Origin: Aquimarina pacifica
Lineage (GTDB): Bacteria; Bacteroidota; Bacteroidia; Flavobacteriales; Flavobacteriaceae
DNA length: 64,000 nt
NCBI RefSeq assembly: GCF_000520955.1
Contig: NZ_JACC01000010.1
Span: forward strand, 62,001-126,000
Reading direction: 5' to 3'
How positions within the stretch are numbered: the first letter of the stretch is position 1; each line of letters begins with the position of its first letter. The notes beneath the pieces are model-generated. The model saw only the letters and a program-made list of their open reading frames with translations, made no database searches and had not been told where the DNA came from. Of this stretch, positions 18,669 through 27,666 are shown piece after piece. The translations under genes were made by a program, and so were the position numbers.

Positions 18669-18827
18669 CTTTATACAGAAGAACTTCATAATGAGACTCA
18701 AAACTTAAATACACACTAACATTTTCTTGTTTTCTGCATAGCATCACTAGGGTGACTATAAAAAATGTAGCGAAGCGTCAATGTTTTCGGTAGTTTTGGA
18801 TTGTAATAGTTTTTCTTCTGCATACAG
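18669..18827 (+). repeat. Hairpin-forming interspersed repeat, copy A
   Basis: Shares long identical blocks with copy B at 24097-24265, including a 22-nt block (18720-18741) and a 15-nt block around GAGACTCAAAACT. Outer arms 18669-18683 and 18813-18827 pair at 13 of 15 positions. The inner arms are more decayed than in copy B. It lies 11 bp after the LolA-like gene on the same strand. Not a family I recognise: it could be a miniature transposable element or a structured 3' RNA. Confidence 0.75.
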
Positions 18828-18853
18828 CAGATTTAAATTAAGTATCAGGCAAC

Positions 18854-18909
18854 AAAGCCTATTTAAGTTTTTTAATATTGAAAAAAAACAGCTTTAAATA
18901 GGCTTTTTT
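18854..18909 (+). terminator. Terminator after the LolA-like gene and repeat copy A
   Basis: GCCTATTTAA (18857-18866) and TTAAATAGGC (18894-18903) pair around a 27-nt loop and are followed by six T. Flanking A and T runs extend the pairing, so it could also work in reverse. Confidence 0.65.
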
Positions 18910-19133
18910 ACAAATAAAATCTATCGCATAGATTTAAATATTTGTTTTTCAGGTTCATTTTAGAAAAATAAAGTAAGAATCGCAACTACAACTAACTCTT
19001 CTAAAAAAAACAAAAAATACCATTAGATGAGATCAACACTATTTGTTTTTGTTATCAACTATCCCCTTTATTGATTCTATAAAATGATCCTAAATTTTAT
19101 AATAGTCAATCATTTTTTTAATCACAAGTAATT

Positions 19134-22100
19134 ATGAATTCAAGATTTATAATTGCATGCTTATTTGTTTTCTTAACTGCAAATATACATGCACAAGAAG
19201 TAGTCCTAAAAGGAAAAGAATTATTCGGTAACCTTAAAGCAAGACAAATTGGTCCAGCATTAATGAGTGGACGAATTATTGATCTAGAAAATCACCCAAC
19301 CAATAATAGAATTATGTATACCGGTACAGCTGGTGGCGGTGTATGGAAATCAACTAACGGAGGAGCTAGTTTTAACTCAGTTTTTGATGATCATGCTCAG
19401 TCTATCGGTGTGGTAAAAATAGACCCTAATGACCCTGATAATACAGTTTGGGTAGGAACTGGTGAGATATGGACCAGGAATAGTGTTTCTGTTGGTGATG
19501 GTTTATACAAATCTACTGATGGAGGCGCCAATTGGAAAAAAATGGGGTTTGAAAAATCTGAGCGAATAAGTAGTATTGTTATCAACCCAAAAAACTCAAA
19601 CGAAATGTATGTTGGCGTATTGGGTGCATTATGGAGTGACAGTACCGAAAGAGGAGTATACAAAACAACTGACGGAGGTACTACTTGGGAGAAAATCCTA
19701 TATATTAACGAAAAAACGGGAGTCAGTGATATCATTATGGATCCACAAAACCCTACTATATTATATGCTGGGATGTGGGAGTTTAGAAGAACTGCTTGGG
19801 GATTTAATTCAGGCGGAGCAGAAAGTGCATTATATAAATCGACAGATTCTGGCAAAACATGGAATAAAATCCATAATGGTTTCCCAAAAGGTGACTTAGG
19901 AAGATTCGGAATTGCCATTGCTCCATCAAATCCTAAAATCCTCTATGCCATAATAGAAAGCAAAGAAAACAAAGGACTATACAGATCAGATGATGCAGGA
20001 GCTAATTGGACTTTATTAAACGATGATTTCGGACTCGTTGTTCGTCCTTTCTACTTCTCGAGAATAGTGGTTGATCCTAAAAACCCAGATATTATTGTCA
20101 AAGCAGGATTGTTTGGATCTATCTCAAGAGATGGTGGAAAAACTTTTAAAAACCTTGGTAATATGCATGGAGACATTCATGATATTACATTTGACATTAA
20201 CGACTCAGACAGAATGTATGTAGGTACTGATGGCGGAATATACAGAAGTTGGGATGGTGGATCTACGATGGATATGGTTGACAATCTACCCATATCGCAA
20301 TTCTATCATATTAGTGTCGACAACCAAGAACCTTATAACATTTATGGAGGATTACAAGATAATGGATCTTGGTGGGGACCATCTTCATCAACCGGTGGTA
20401 TCGAAGCACGTGACTGGAAACGAGTTGGGTATGGTGATGGATTTAGAGTACTAAAACACCCTACAAAAAATATTATTTATTCAGAAATGCAGGGCGCACA
20501 AAATGTATGGAGATATGATGTTGATAAAAATTACACTAAAAATATAGAACCACTTCCTATAAAAGGAGAAGCTGATTTGAGATTTAATTGGAATGCTCCT
20601 ATGGCAGTAAGTAATCATCAACCAGATAGATTCTATATGGGTAGCCAATTTTTACATGTAAGCGAAGACATGGGTACCAATTGGAAAAAAATCTCTCCAG
20701 ACCTAACAACCAATGACCCTACAAAACAAGATAAAGAGTCCGGGGGTATTTCTACAGACAAATCTGGAGCAGAAACACATACAACTATATTCACTATTGC
20801 AGAATCTCCATTAGACGAGAACGTAATTTGGGTAGGAACTGACGACGGAAATGTACAAATCACCCAAGATGGAGGTGCTACTTGGACCAATACCATCAAC
20901 AATATTCAAGGGCTTCCGAAAAACACATGGGTGTATCATATTGAGGCCAGCTCTCATAATAAAGGGACCGCATATGCCGTATTCGATGGGCATGCATCAG
21001 GGGACATGACCCCATATATCTATAAAACTTCAGATTTTGGTAAAACCTGGATATCCTTGGCTACTGACGACATTAAAGGGTTTGCTCGAAATGTTCAAGA
21101 AGACTATGAGAATAAAGACATTCTGTACCTCGGTACTGAATTTGGATTATTCATTACTGTAAACGGAGGTAAGAATTGGGCTCGCTTTACCAATAACATG
21201 CCAGCCGCTGCAGTACATTTTATAGATCTTCAGAAAAAAACAAATGATCTTGTTCTAGGAACTCATGGTCGAGGTATTATCATTATTGATGATATTTCTC
21301 CATTGCGACAAATCAATCAAGAAGTTTTACAAAAAGATGTTCATTTTTTTACCACGAAACCTGCAATTATCAAAGAAGAAAGCGGATTCGGCGGTGGCAG
21401 TACAGAACTACAGTTTGTTGGAGATAACCCAAGTGCTAATGCAAAAATAATATACTACCTAAAAAAGAGACATACATTTGGTAAAATGACTCTCTCTATT
21501 CAGGATGAAAAAGGTACTCTCATTACAGAATTAACACCAGGAAAATCAAAGGGAATCAACATTGTGGATTGGAACTTAAAGAAAAAAGGTCCAAAAATTG
21601 CCGCCGGAAAAACCTTTACTCGAGGAGGGTTTACAGCACCTAGAGTTTCTGAAGGAACATACAAAATTGTATTAACTAAAGGAAAGAATACTTACGAGAG
21701 TACAATTACCGTAAAAAATGACCCAAAATCTGTACTGTCTAATGAAGATAGAATAGCACAAATAAATACAGCAAAAGAATTATTTGATGATACAGAAGAG
21801 CTCGCATATTTGGTATTCAAAATAGATCAATATATTACCAAAGCAAAGGAGGTAACCAAAAAGAACCCTGACGCTCAAAAAATATGCACATCGGTAATAA
21901 ATGAATTAACGACATTAAAAGAAACGCTGGTGGTAACCACAGGCGATAATTACGTTAATGAAGCAGAACCTCAATTACGTGAAAAGCTTTCTGATCTATA
22001 TGCCGAACTAACTAATCAATTTGAAAAACCCTCGTCCTCTCAACTAGAGAACAAAGAAGTTTTAGAGACCAGACTAAACAAAGCTAAAGAAGCTTTTGGG

Positions 22101-22202
22101 GTCATACAAAAAAAACAAATTGCAAAATTGACTAGCTATCTTGAGAAAAAAGAAATCAACCCTATAGAAGTTCTGAGTAAAGAAGCATTTATCAATAAGT
22201 AA
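19134..22202 (+). CDS. Secreted sortilin/BNR-type Asp-box repeat protein
   Basis: 1022 residues with a Sec signal peptide (cleavage near IHAQ, residue 21). About eleven Asp-box repeats of the form S/T-x-D-x-G-x-T/N-W lie between residues 60 and 690, for example STNGGASF, STDGGANW, TTDGGTTW, STDSGKTW and TQDGGATW. They build one or two large beta-propellers like those of the VPS10/sortilin and BNR sialidase-like families. The C-terminal ~300 residues hold a beta-sandwich-like segment and a helical tail. No sialidase Arg triad was identified, so the glycosyl hydrolase label often used is unproven. No type IX sorting domain is seen. Confidence 0.85.
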   Translation: MNSRFIIACLFVFLTANIHAQEVVLKGKELFGNLKARQIGPALMSGRIIDLENHPTNNRIMYTGTAGGGVWKSTNGGASFNSVFDDHAQSIGVVKIDPNDPDNTVWVGTGEIWTRNSVSVGDGLYKSTDGGANWKKMGFEKSERISSIVINPKNSNEMYVGVLGALWSDSTERGVYKTTDGGTTWEKILYINEKTGVSDIIMDPQNPTILYAGMWEFRRTAWGFNSGGAESALYKSTDSGKTWNKIHNGFPKGDLGRFGIAIAPSNPKILYAIIESKENKGLYRSDDAGANWTLLNDDFGLVVRPFYFSRIVVDPKNPDIIVKAGLFGSISRDGGKTFKNLGNMHGDIHDITFDINDSDRMYVGTDGGIYRSWDGGSTMDMVDNLPISQFYHISVDNQEPYNIYGGLQDNGSWWGPSSSTGGIEARDWKRVGYGDGFRVLKHPTKNIIYSEMQGAQNVWRYDVDKNYTKNIEPLPIKGEADLRFNWNAPMAVSNHQPDRFYMGSQFLHVSEDMGTNWKKISPDLTTNDPTKQDKESGGISTDKSGAETHTTIFTIAESPLDENVIWVGTDDGNVQITQDGGATWTNTINNIQGLPKNTWVYHIEASSHNKGTAYAVFDGHASGDMTPYIYKTSDFGKTWISLATDDIKGFARNVQEDYENKDILYLGTEFGLFITVNGGKNWARFTNNMPAAAVHFIDLQKKTNDLVLGTHGRGIIIIDDISPLRQINQEVLQKDVHFFTTKPAIIKEESGFGGGSTELQFVGDNPSANAKIIYYLKKRHTFGKMTLSIQDEKGTLITELTPGKSKGINIVDWNLKKKGPKIAAGKTFTRGGFTAPRVSEGTYKIVLTKGKNTYESTITVKNDPKSVLSNEDRIAQINTAKELFDDTEELAYLVFKIDQYITKAKEVTKKNPDAQKICTSVINELTTLKETLVVTTGDNYVNEAEPQLREKLSDLYAELTNQFEKPSSSQLENKEVLETRLNKAKEAFGVIQKKQIAKLTSYLEKKEINPIEVLSKEAFINK

Positions 22203-22206
22203 TACT

Positions 22207-22253
22207 AAAAATCCTCTCTATTGAGTTTCTGAAACTCAATAGAGAGGATTTTT
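22207..22253 (+). terminator. Strong terminator after the Asp-box protein
   Basis: Two 23-bp arms (22207-22229 and 22231-22253) are exact reverse complements around one base, starting with an A-run and ending in five T. This works in either direction. Confidence 0.85.
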
Positions 22254-22362
22254 ATGCAGTAAAAAAAGAAAAAAATAATTTGTTTATAACTAGTTCACAA
22301 CTATAATCCTACAACTTATTTCGAAACTAGTAATTGATTATTTTTAGTAAACCTTCATTATT

Positions 22363-22776
22363 ATGGAAAACAGGGAATCAAATTTACTTGCAATACGTCC
22401 TCAATTACTTAATGCAAGAGTTTCGGAAAACATGTCTAATGACGAACAGTTTCAAAACAAAACTATTCGTCCTATTATAAAACTTCAAGGAGACTTACTC
22501 ATTGCTGTTTTTAAAAATTACATTAGAAAAAGGAAAAATACGTTTTATGAACTATCGCTAGAAAAACGGTTAAGCTTTATTGAAAATGCGATTCAAAAAG
22601 ATATGAAACTTCGAAATAGTCTTAAAGGTATGATTATAGGTCAATTTACGGTAGATGAATATGACCTATACACCTATAATTCATCAGCACTAAACAAACG
22701 CATGATGAATATTGTAAAAGAACGAATTCAGGATAACGTGCAGCTTTTAGAACCATCACCTTTGGTTACTACCTGA
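22363..22776 (+). CDS. Conserved hypothetical flavobacterial protein
   Basis: 137 residues, soluble, mostly helical by composition. Segments NLLAIRPQLLNARVSENMSNDE, with FYELSLEKRLSFIENAIQKD and LKGMIIGQFTVDEYDLY, look like a small conserved flavobacterial family that databases sometimes label glyoxalase. I see no glyoxalase metal ligands, so that label is not adopted. No partner gene is adjacent, and it has its own downstream terminator. Confidence 0.75.
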   Translation: MENRESNLLAIRPQLLNARVSENMSNDEQFQNKTIRPIIKLQGDLLIAVFKNYIRKRKNTFYELSLEKRLSFIENAIQKDMKLRNSLKGMIIGQFTVDEYDLYTYNSSALNKRMMNIVKERIQDNVQLLEPSPLVTT

Positions 22777-23132
22777 TTTTAGAGGTTCTAAAATTCTTAC
22801 CTGATTCATAGTTCGTATTATGGACTACACAATACCTTATGCCGTAATAAAGTATCATTTTAGTCTGTGATTCAGAATAAAAGAAAGCAGTTGTCATTGG
22901 TATGACCTGCTTTTCTTTTTTGTAAAACCTTTTAGTACACCTATTAATAACCAAGAATAATGATTTTCATTATCTAAGTATCCTATAACACTTTTCTAGT
23001 TTACAAAACGAGCTAAAAAAACAAATATGTGGTTAATTAAAAAAGCTATCCTCCTTCTTTTTTTATCAAAATTTTAAAAATAAATCTTTTATTTTCAACT
23101 AAATTGTGGGACAACTCAACAAATTTAAGTCT
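22777..23132. other. 356-bp intergenic region
   Basis: Holds the terminator at 22879-22920. The remaining ~210 bp before the dienelactone hydrolase is AT-rich with no further structure noticed. Confidence 0.5.
22879..22920 (+). terminator. Terminator after the conserved hypothetical gene at 22363
   Basis: An A/G-rich arm ending GCAGTTGTCAT pairs with ATGACCTGC followed by a T-rich run, with one small bulge and a 4-nt loop. Confidence 0.65.
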
Positions 23133-24020
23133 ATGAAAATCTTAAAAAAAGAAGACATCAATCAAGAAGTTTTTGACCTATACGATCAATACGCACATAA
23201 CAACATAGAAAGACGGCAATTTATGGAAAAACTATCCCTTTATGCTGTAGGTGGTATTACTCTTCCGTCATTATTAGGGTTTATGATGCCTAATTACAAA
23301 GATACTATGTTGATTAATCCTGAGGATCCGAGGTTAGTATCAGAATATATCACTTATAATTCGTCAAAAGGAGGCGGCTCTATTCGCGGGCTCTTATCGC
23401 ATCCTGTCGAAACCAAGGACAAGTTACCAGGTATTATAGTTGTGCACGAAAATCGAGGGCTGAATCCCTATATCGAGGATACAGCTCGTATAGCAGCCAT
23501 AGAAGGTTTTATTACGCTGGCACCAGACGCACTAACACCCTTGGGTGGATATCCAGGTTCTGATGATGAAGGAAGAGCTCTACAAAAGCAAAGAGATCGT
23601 AACAAAATGCTTGAAGACTTTATAGCAGCTTACGAATATCTTAAGTCTCACAAAAAATGTAATGGCAAGGTAGGAGTCGTTGGATTCTGTTTCGGAGGAT
23701 GGATATCTAATATGATGGCGGTACGAATTCCTTCACTAAATGCAGCAGTTCCTTTTTACGGAGGTCAGCCCTCAAAAGAAGAAACTGCAAAGATTAAAGC
23801 CTCTCTACTACTTCAATTTGCAGAATTAGACACCAGAGTTAATAAGGGATGGCCTGCTTATGAGGCTGCGCTAAAAGAAAACAACAAAGAATATAAAGCA
23901 TACTTTTATAAAGAAGTAAATCATGGATTTCATAACAATTCTACTCCGCGATATGACAAAGATGCGGCTGATCTGGCTTGGCAACGTACATTAGATTTTT
24001 TCGTCAAAAAACTGAAATAA
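23133..24020 (+). CDS. Dienelactone hydrolase family protein with Tat-like N-terminus
   Basis: About 295 residues from ATG at 23133; a GTG at 23106 is in frame but less likely. The alpha/beta hydrolase domain carries the family nucleophile Cys in VGVVGFCFGGW, an Asp in QFAELDTRVN and a His in EVNHGFHNN, the Cys-Asp-His triad of dienelactone hydrolases. Before it, an ERRQFMEKL segment followed by a hydrophobic run resembles a twin-arginine signal, pointing to export of the folded enzyme. The substrate is unknown; many members are broad esterases. Hairpin repeat copy B lies downstream. Confidence 0.87.
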   Translation: MKILKKEDINQEVFDLYDQYAHNNIERRQFMEKLSLYAVGGITLPSLLGFMMPNYKDTMLINPEDPRLVSEYITYNSSKGGGSIRGLLSHPVETKDKLPGIIVVHENRGLNPYIEDTARIAAIEGFITLAPDALTPLGGYPGSDDEGRALQKQRDRNKMLEDFIAAYEYLKSHKKCNGKVGVVGFCFGGWISNMMAVRIPSLNAAVPFYGGQPSKEETAKIKASLLLQFAELDTRVNKGWPAYEAALKENNKEYKAYFYKEVNHGFHNNSTPRYDKDAADLAWQRTLDFFVKKLK

Positions 24021-24096
24021 CCACATGAATTCATTTTTCTTTTGATATAACCAAAGACAGACAAACAATAAACTTTGATTACCTATAAAGCGTAAA

Positions 24097-24265
24097 ACCC
24101 GCTTTATGCAATAGAACTTCGTAATGAGACTCAAAACTACAATAAGCACTGGCATTTTCTTGTTTTCTGCATAGGACCGCTATGGTGACTAGATAAAACG
24201 TAAGTAAAGCGCCAGTGCTTGCAGTAGTTTTGGGTTGGAATAGATTTTCTACTGTATAAAGTGGG
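24097..24265 (+). repeat. Hairpin-forming interspersed repeat, copy B
   Basis: Better preserved copy of the element at 18669. Outer arms 24097-24116 and 24247-24265 pair with few mismatches; the inner arms (starting CAAAACTAC and ending AGCACTGGC) pair over 19 positions around a 3-nt internal loop. The central 22-nt block 24153-24174 is identical to copy A. It lies 76 bp after the dienelactone hydrolase, in the same orientation as that gene. One outer-stem base pair differs from copy A with both bases changed, which suggests selected pairing. Confidence 0.75.
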
Positions 24266-24356
24266 TCAAATGGGACAAATGTATAGTTATAGGTTTATTA
24301 GCGCACTTTAAGACAAAAACCAAAAACTATCTTTAAATTTGCGCAAAAAACAATCA

Positions 24357-24965
24357 ATGCTAATTATTGGTATCGCCGGCGGAACAGGTTGTGGAAAAAC
24401 AACAGTTGTAAATCACATTATAAATGAGCTTCCAGAAAATGAAGTATGTGTAATTTCTCAAGATTCTTACTACAAAGACACTAGTCACTTAAGCTATGAA
24501 GAAAGAACAAAAATAAACTTTGACCACCCTCAATCTATAGATTTTGAATTATTAGCCAATCACCTAGAAACTTTACGTAAAGGTGAAATTATAGCGCAGC
24601 CTGTATACTCTTTTGTAGAACATAATCGAACAAAGGAGACAATTCAAACATCGCCTTGCAAGGTAATGATTGTAGAAGGTATATTAATTCTGACTAATCC
24701 TCAGATTCGAGAAATGTTCGATATCAAAATTTATGTACATGCAGACAGTGATGAACGACTCATAAGAAGATTAAAAAGAGATATTGCAGAACGCGGTAGA
24801 GATATAGACGAAGTACTCGATAGATACCAAAACACTTTAAAACCTATGCATCAGCAATTTATAGACCCTACCAAAGAGTTTGCTGATTTAATTATCCCCA
24901 ATAACAACTATAATAATGTAGCCGTTGATATTGTACGAACAATTATTAAGGAACGCTTGAATTAA
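24357..24965 (+). CDS. udk: Uridine kinase
   Basis: About 202 residues from ATG at 24357; an upstream TTG at 24339 gives six extra residues but overlaps a TAAATTTG promoter-like element. Walker A is GGTGCGKTT. Further family signatures are SQDSYYKDTSHLSYEERTKI, NFDHPQSIDFE and the lid segment RLIRRLKRDIAERGRD. It phosphorylates uridine and cytidine in pyrimidine salvage. It leads a plus-strand run with the FtsB-like gene (36 bp gap) and mutA. Confidence 0.95.
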   Translation: MLIIGIAGGTGCGKTTVVNHIINELPENEVCVISQDSYYKDTSHLSYEERTKINFDHPQSIDFELLANHLETLRKGEIIAQPVYSFVEHNRTKETIQTSPCKVMIVEGILILTNPQIREMFDIKIYVHADSDERLIRRLKRDIAERGRDIDEVLDRYQNTLKPMHQQFIDPTKEFADLIIPNNNYNNVAVDIVRTIIKERLN

Positions 24966-25001
24966 CTTTTGTACCTTTATAACCTATAACTATCAATAAT
25001 A

Positions 25002-25361
25002 TTGAAGCTTAAAAGTTACTTTCAGAAACTTAAAAATAAACCGGCATTGATACCGATATTCGCCATATTACTTAACAAATATGTGCTAATCGTTCTTCTT
25101 TTTGTCATATGGATGCTATTCCTAGACACGAACTCCTGGTTTATACATAGAGAATTAGACCAAGAAATAAAAGAACTTAAAGACAATAAAAAATACTATA
25201 TAAAGGAAATCATAAAAGATCAAAAAGACATTAAAGTGTTAAAAGACAGTAGTGAATTAGAGAAATTTGCTAGAGAAGAGTATTTTATGAAAAGAGATGA
25301 TGAAGAAATATATATTATAGAGTACGAAGATAGTATCCCAAAAAACAAACAAGATGACTAA
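25002..25361 (+). CDS. FtsB/DivIC-like septum formation protein
   Basis: 119 residues from a TTG start; the first internal Met is inside the membrane helix, so TTG is needed. One transmembrane helix (about residues 26-44, VLIVLLFVIWMLF) is followed by a coiled coil (IHRELDQEIKELKDNKKYY) and the typical DivIC ending SELEKFAREEYFMKRDDEEIY. FtsB/DivIC proteins bridge division proteins at the septum. It sits between udk and mutA, whose ATG overlaps its stop by 8 bp. Confidence 0.88.
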   Translation: MKLKSYFQKLKNKPALIPIFAILLNKYVLIVLLFVIWMLFLDTNSWFIHRELDQEIKELKDNKKYYIKEIIKDQKDIKVLKDSSELEKFAREEYFMKRDDEEIYIIEYEDSIPKNKQDD

Positions 25362-26718
25362 ATCCTTATTTGATAGTTTTGAGGAAGTTTCTGCTAAACA
25401 ATGGAAACAAAAAATCCAATTCGACCTCAAAGGTGAGGATTATAATGAAACTCTAATTTTTAAGTCATTAGAAGGAATCGATATAAAACCCTTTTATCAT
25501 CAGGAAGACCTGAAAAAGGTAAACATTACCGTTCCAAAACACACATCTTGGAAAAATTCATTAAAAATTGAAATCAATGATGGAGCACTAGGGAATAAAA
25601 AAATAGTAGAAGCTATTAAAAAAGGAGCAGAAAGCCTGTATCTTCTAATACGTAACAAAGAAGTAGCACCTTCTACCCTTTTTCAAAATATCCCAGAAGG
25701 GTTTACTATTTTTATAGAAACAACGTTCATATCCTTTTCGTACATAAAAACGCTTCTTGATACTGGCCAAAGCACCAAACTTAACATATATATTGCAACT
25801 GACATTATTGGTAATCTGGCCATTACCGGAAATTGGTTTACTTCACTTCAAGATGATTTTAACGAATTAAAAAAAATCTCTCATCTATCAAACAGTAAAA
25901 GTACAATAACAGTTAATCTTGGTGATTATCAAAATTCTGGAGCCAACATCATACAACAACTGGCTTATGGGATAGCTCATGCCAATGAGTACCTTAATTA
26001 TTTTGATGGAACAACCAATCACCCTCTGAAAAGGAATCCTATATTATTCAAAGTATCCATAGGAGGTAATTATTTTTTCGAAATTGCTAAAATAAGAGCG
26101 CTAAGAACTTTATGGAGTACATTAGCGACAGAATATAATGTAAGCCCTGAATGTCATATAATTGCTCACCCATCTCATAGAAACAAAACCATTTTAGATT
26201 ATAACGTAAACATGTTACGAACCACAACAGAATGTATGAGCGCTATACTTGGAGGAGCAAATACGGTATATAACCTGCCTTATGATGACATTTATAATCA
26301 AGAGAATGAATTTGGAACAAGAATATCTATCAATCAACTCCTAATACTTAAAAACGAAAGCTATTTTGATATTGTGAGTAATCCAGCATCTGGCTCGTAC
26401 TACATAGAAAGTATTACCGAACAATTGGCAGAAAAGGCATTATCTTTATTTAAAGACATTGAAAAAAACGGTGGGTTTCTCAACCAATTAAAAGCCGGAA
26501 AAATTCAAAAGAAAATTAAAGAAAGTGCTTTAAAAGAACAAGAACTATTTGACAATCAAGAGATCATTCTTACAGGATCTAACAAGTATAAAACAACAAA
26601 CGAAGTGATTCCCTCCTTTGAAAAGGTGGTTTTCCCTGAAAAAAAAGTAAGAAAAACACTTCTAGAACCCCTTATAAAACGGAGGTTAAGTGAAAAAATC
26701 GAGAAAAAAATACGATAA
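25354..26718 (+). CDS. mutA: Methylmalonyl-CoA mutase, small (beta) subunit
   Basis: 454 residues with the TIM-barrel fold of the mutase family: FEEVSAKQWKQKIQFDLKGEDY, GGNYFFEIAKIRALRTLW, then NPASGSYYIESITEQLAEKA. It ends at the barrel: the C-terminal B12-binding-like domain of longer small subunits is absent. The family's small subunit is non-catalytic and pairs with MutB. Its start overlaps the FtsB-like stop by 8 bp. MutB follows after one unknown gene. Confidence 0.9.
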   Translation: MTKSLFDSFEEVSAKQWKQKIQFDLKGEDYNETLIFKSLEGIDIKPFYHQEDLKKVNITVPKHTSWKNSLKIEINDGALGNKKIVEAIKKGAESLYLLIRNKEVAPSTLFQNIPEGFTIFIETTFISFSYIKTLLDTGQSTKLNIYIATDIIGNLAITGNWFTSLQDDFNELKKISHLSNSKSTITVNLGDYQNSGANIIQQLAYGIAHANEYLNYFDGTTNHPLKRNPILFKVSIGGNYFFEIAKIRALRTLWSTLATEYNVSPECHIIAHPSHRNKTILDYNVNMLRTTTECMSAILGGANTVYNLPYDDIYNQENEFGTRISINQLLILKNESYFDIVSNPASGSYYIESITEQLAEKALSLFKDIEKNGGFLNQLKAGKIQKKIKESALKEQELFDNQEIILTGSNKYKTTNEVIPSFEKVVFPEKKVRKTLLEPLIKRRLSEKIEKKIR

Positions 26719-26723
26719 AGTGC

Positions 26724-26752
26724 TTGAATTGTCCGACTTATTGCTAATTTTG
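26724..26752 (+). promoter_or_regulatory. Predicted promoter between mutA and the gene at 26808
   Basis: TTG (26724-26726), an 18-bp spacer and TAATTTTG (26745-26752) match the Bacteroidota promoter, predicting a leader of about 50 nt. Confidence 0.55.
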
Positions 26753-26807
26753 CTATAAATAAAAAAAATCAAAAGCCTATATACTAACATTACTAATATC
26801 TAAATCA

Positions 26808-27434
26808 ATGCCCCTTAAGATTAGATCTAGAATCATATCATTGTTAATGCTGCTAGTTACGATGAGTTCATACAATCAGTCAGACAATCCCTGTCTTTCT
26901 GTTGATGAATCAGGCATTATTCAAAAGGCTTTTAATTCCTTCGAGAAAGATCTTTTTACCTATTATAATTTTGGTAACGATTCTATAAAGACATACCGAA
27001 CATTTTTGGCAGAAGTGGCTAGTTTATCATTAGACCTCAGAAAACTGCCATCAGATGGCTCAATACAACTGGCAAGAGAGTTTAAAAAGATTGCTAGCAG
27101 TAAGCAATCGCTATGGATCAAACTAAGTGAATACGAAAAACCTGAGACCGCACAAAAATCAGCCACAACAACTAGTAAAAAAAACGAAGAAGAAATTCTT
27201 ATCTTCAACTACAGAGGTGGTTTTATACAATGCTTAAAAAACTCTAGTGATAGTAGTGATTTTTCAGAAATAATTGCTTCTCTAGAAGAAGACGGAAATA
27301 TTAGCACTTCATTAGTATCACAAAAAATTTACTACCTATTAGATAAGGATTTTAAAACTTTTCAAGTTAAAAATTTCATTGCATTCGATATTTACTACTC
27401 TATACTTATGGTAATCGAAAAAGCGTTCAAATAA
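26808..27434 (+). CDS. Secreted protein of unknown function between mutase subunit genes
   Basis: 208 residues with a signal peptide (hydrophobic 10-22, ISLLMLLVTMSSYN; cleavage probably near residue 24). The mature part is mixed helical and charged, with one low-complexity stretch (TAQKSATTTSKKNEEE). No known domain or catalytic motif is recognised. It lies between mutA and mutB on the same strand but has its own promoter-like element, and its predicted export does not fit a role in the cytosolic mutase. Confidence 0.65.
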   Translation: MPLKIRSRIISLLMLLVTMSSYNQSDNPCLSVDESGIIQKAFNSFEKDLFTYYNFGNDSIKTYRTFLAEVASLSLDLRKLPSDGSIQLAREFKKIASSKQSLWIKLSEYEKPETAQKSATTTSKKNEEEILIFNYRGGFIQCLKNSSDSSDFSEIIASLEEDGNISTSLVSQKIYYLLDKDFKTFQVKNFIAFDIYYSILMVIEKAFK

Positions 27435-27666
27435 CTTATCTTACGATATTCCTAAAAAAAAGAATATTTAGACGCTAAAATTCTAATACAATTCATTAAT
27501 AAAACCGTAATTTTGAGTTATTATTACTAACTAGTTTTATAAACTTCAAAATACGATGCCTCTGCGTTTTTGTATGTACTATTTGTAAATTCATACTTTT
27601 AGATAGCAAATTGTACTATAAAAAAACAAGCACATATTTCAAACTTAAAAAATACGTTTTTAAGTA

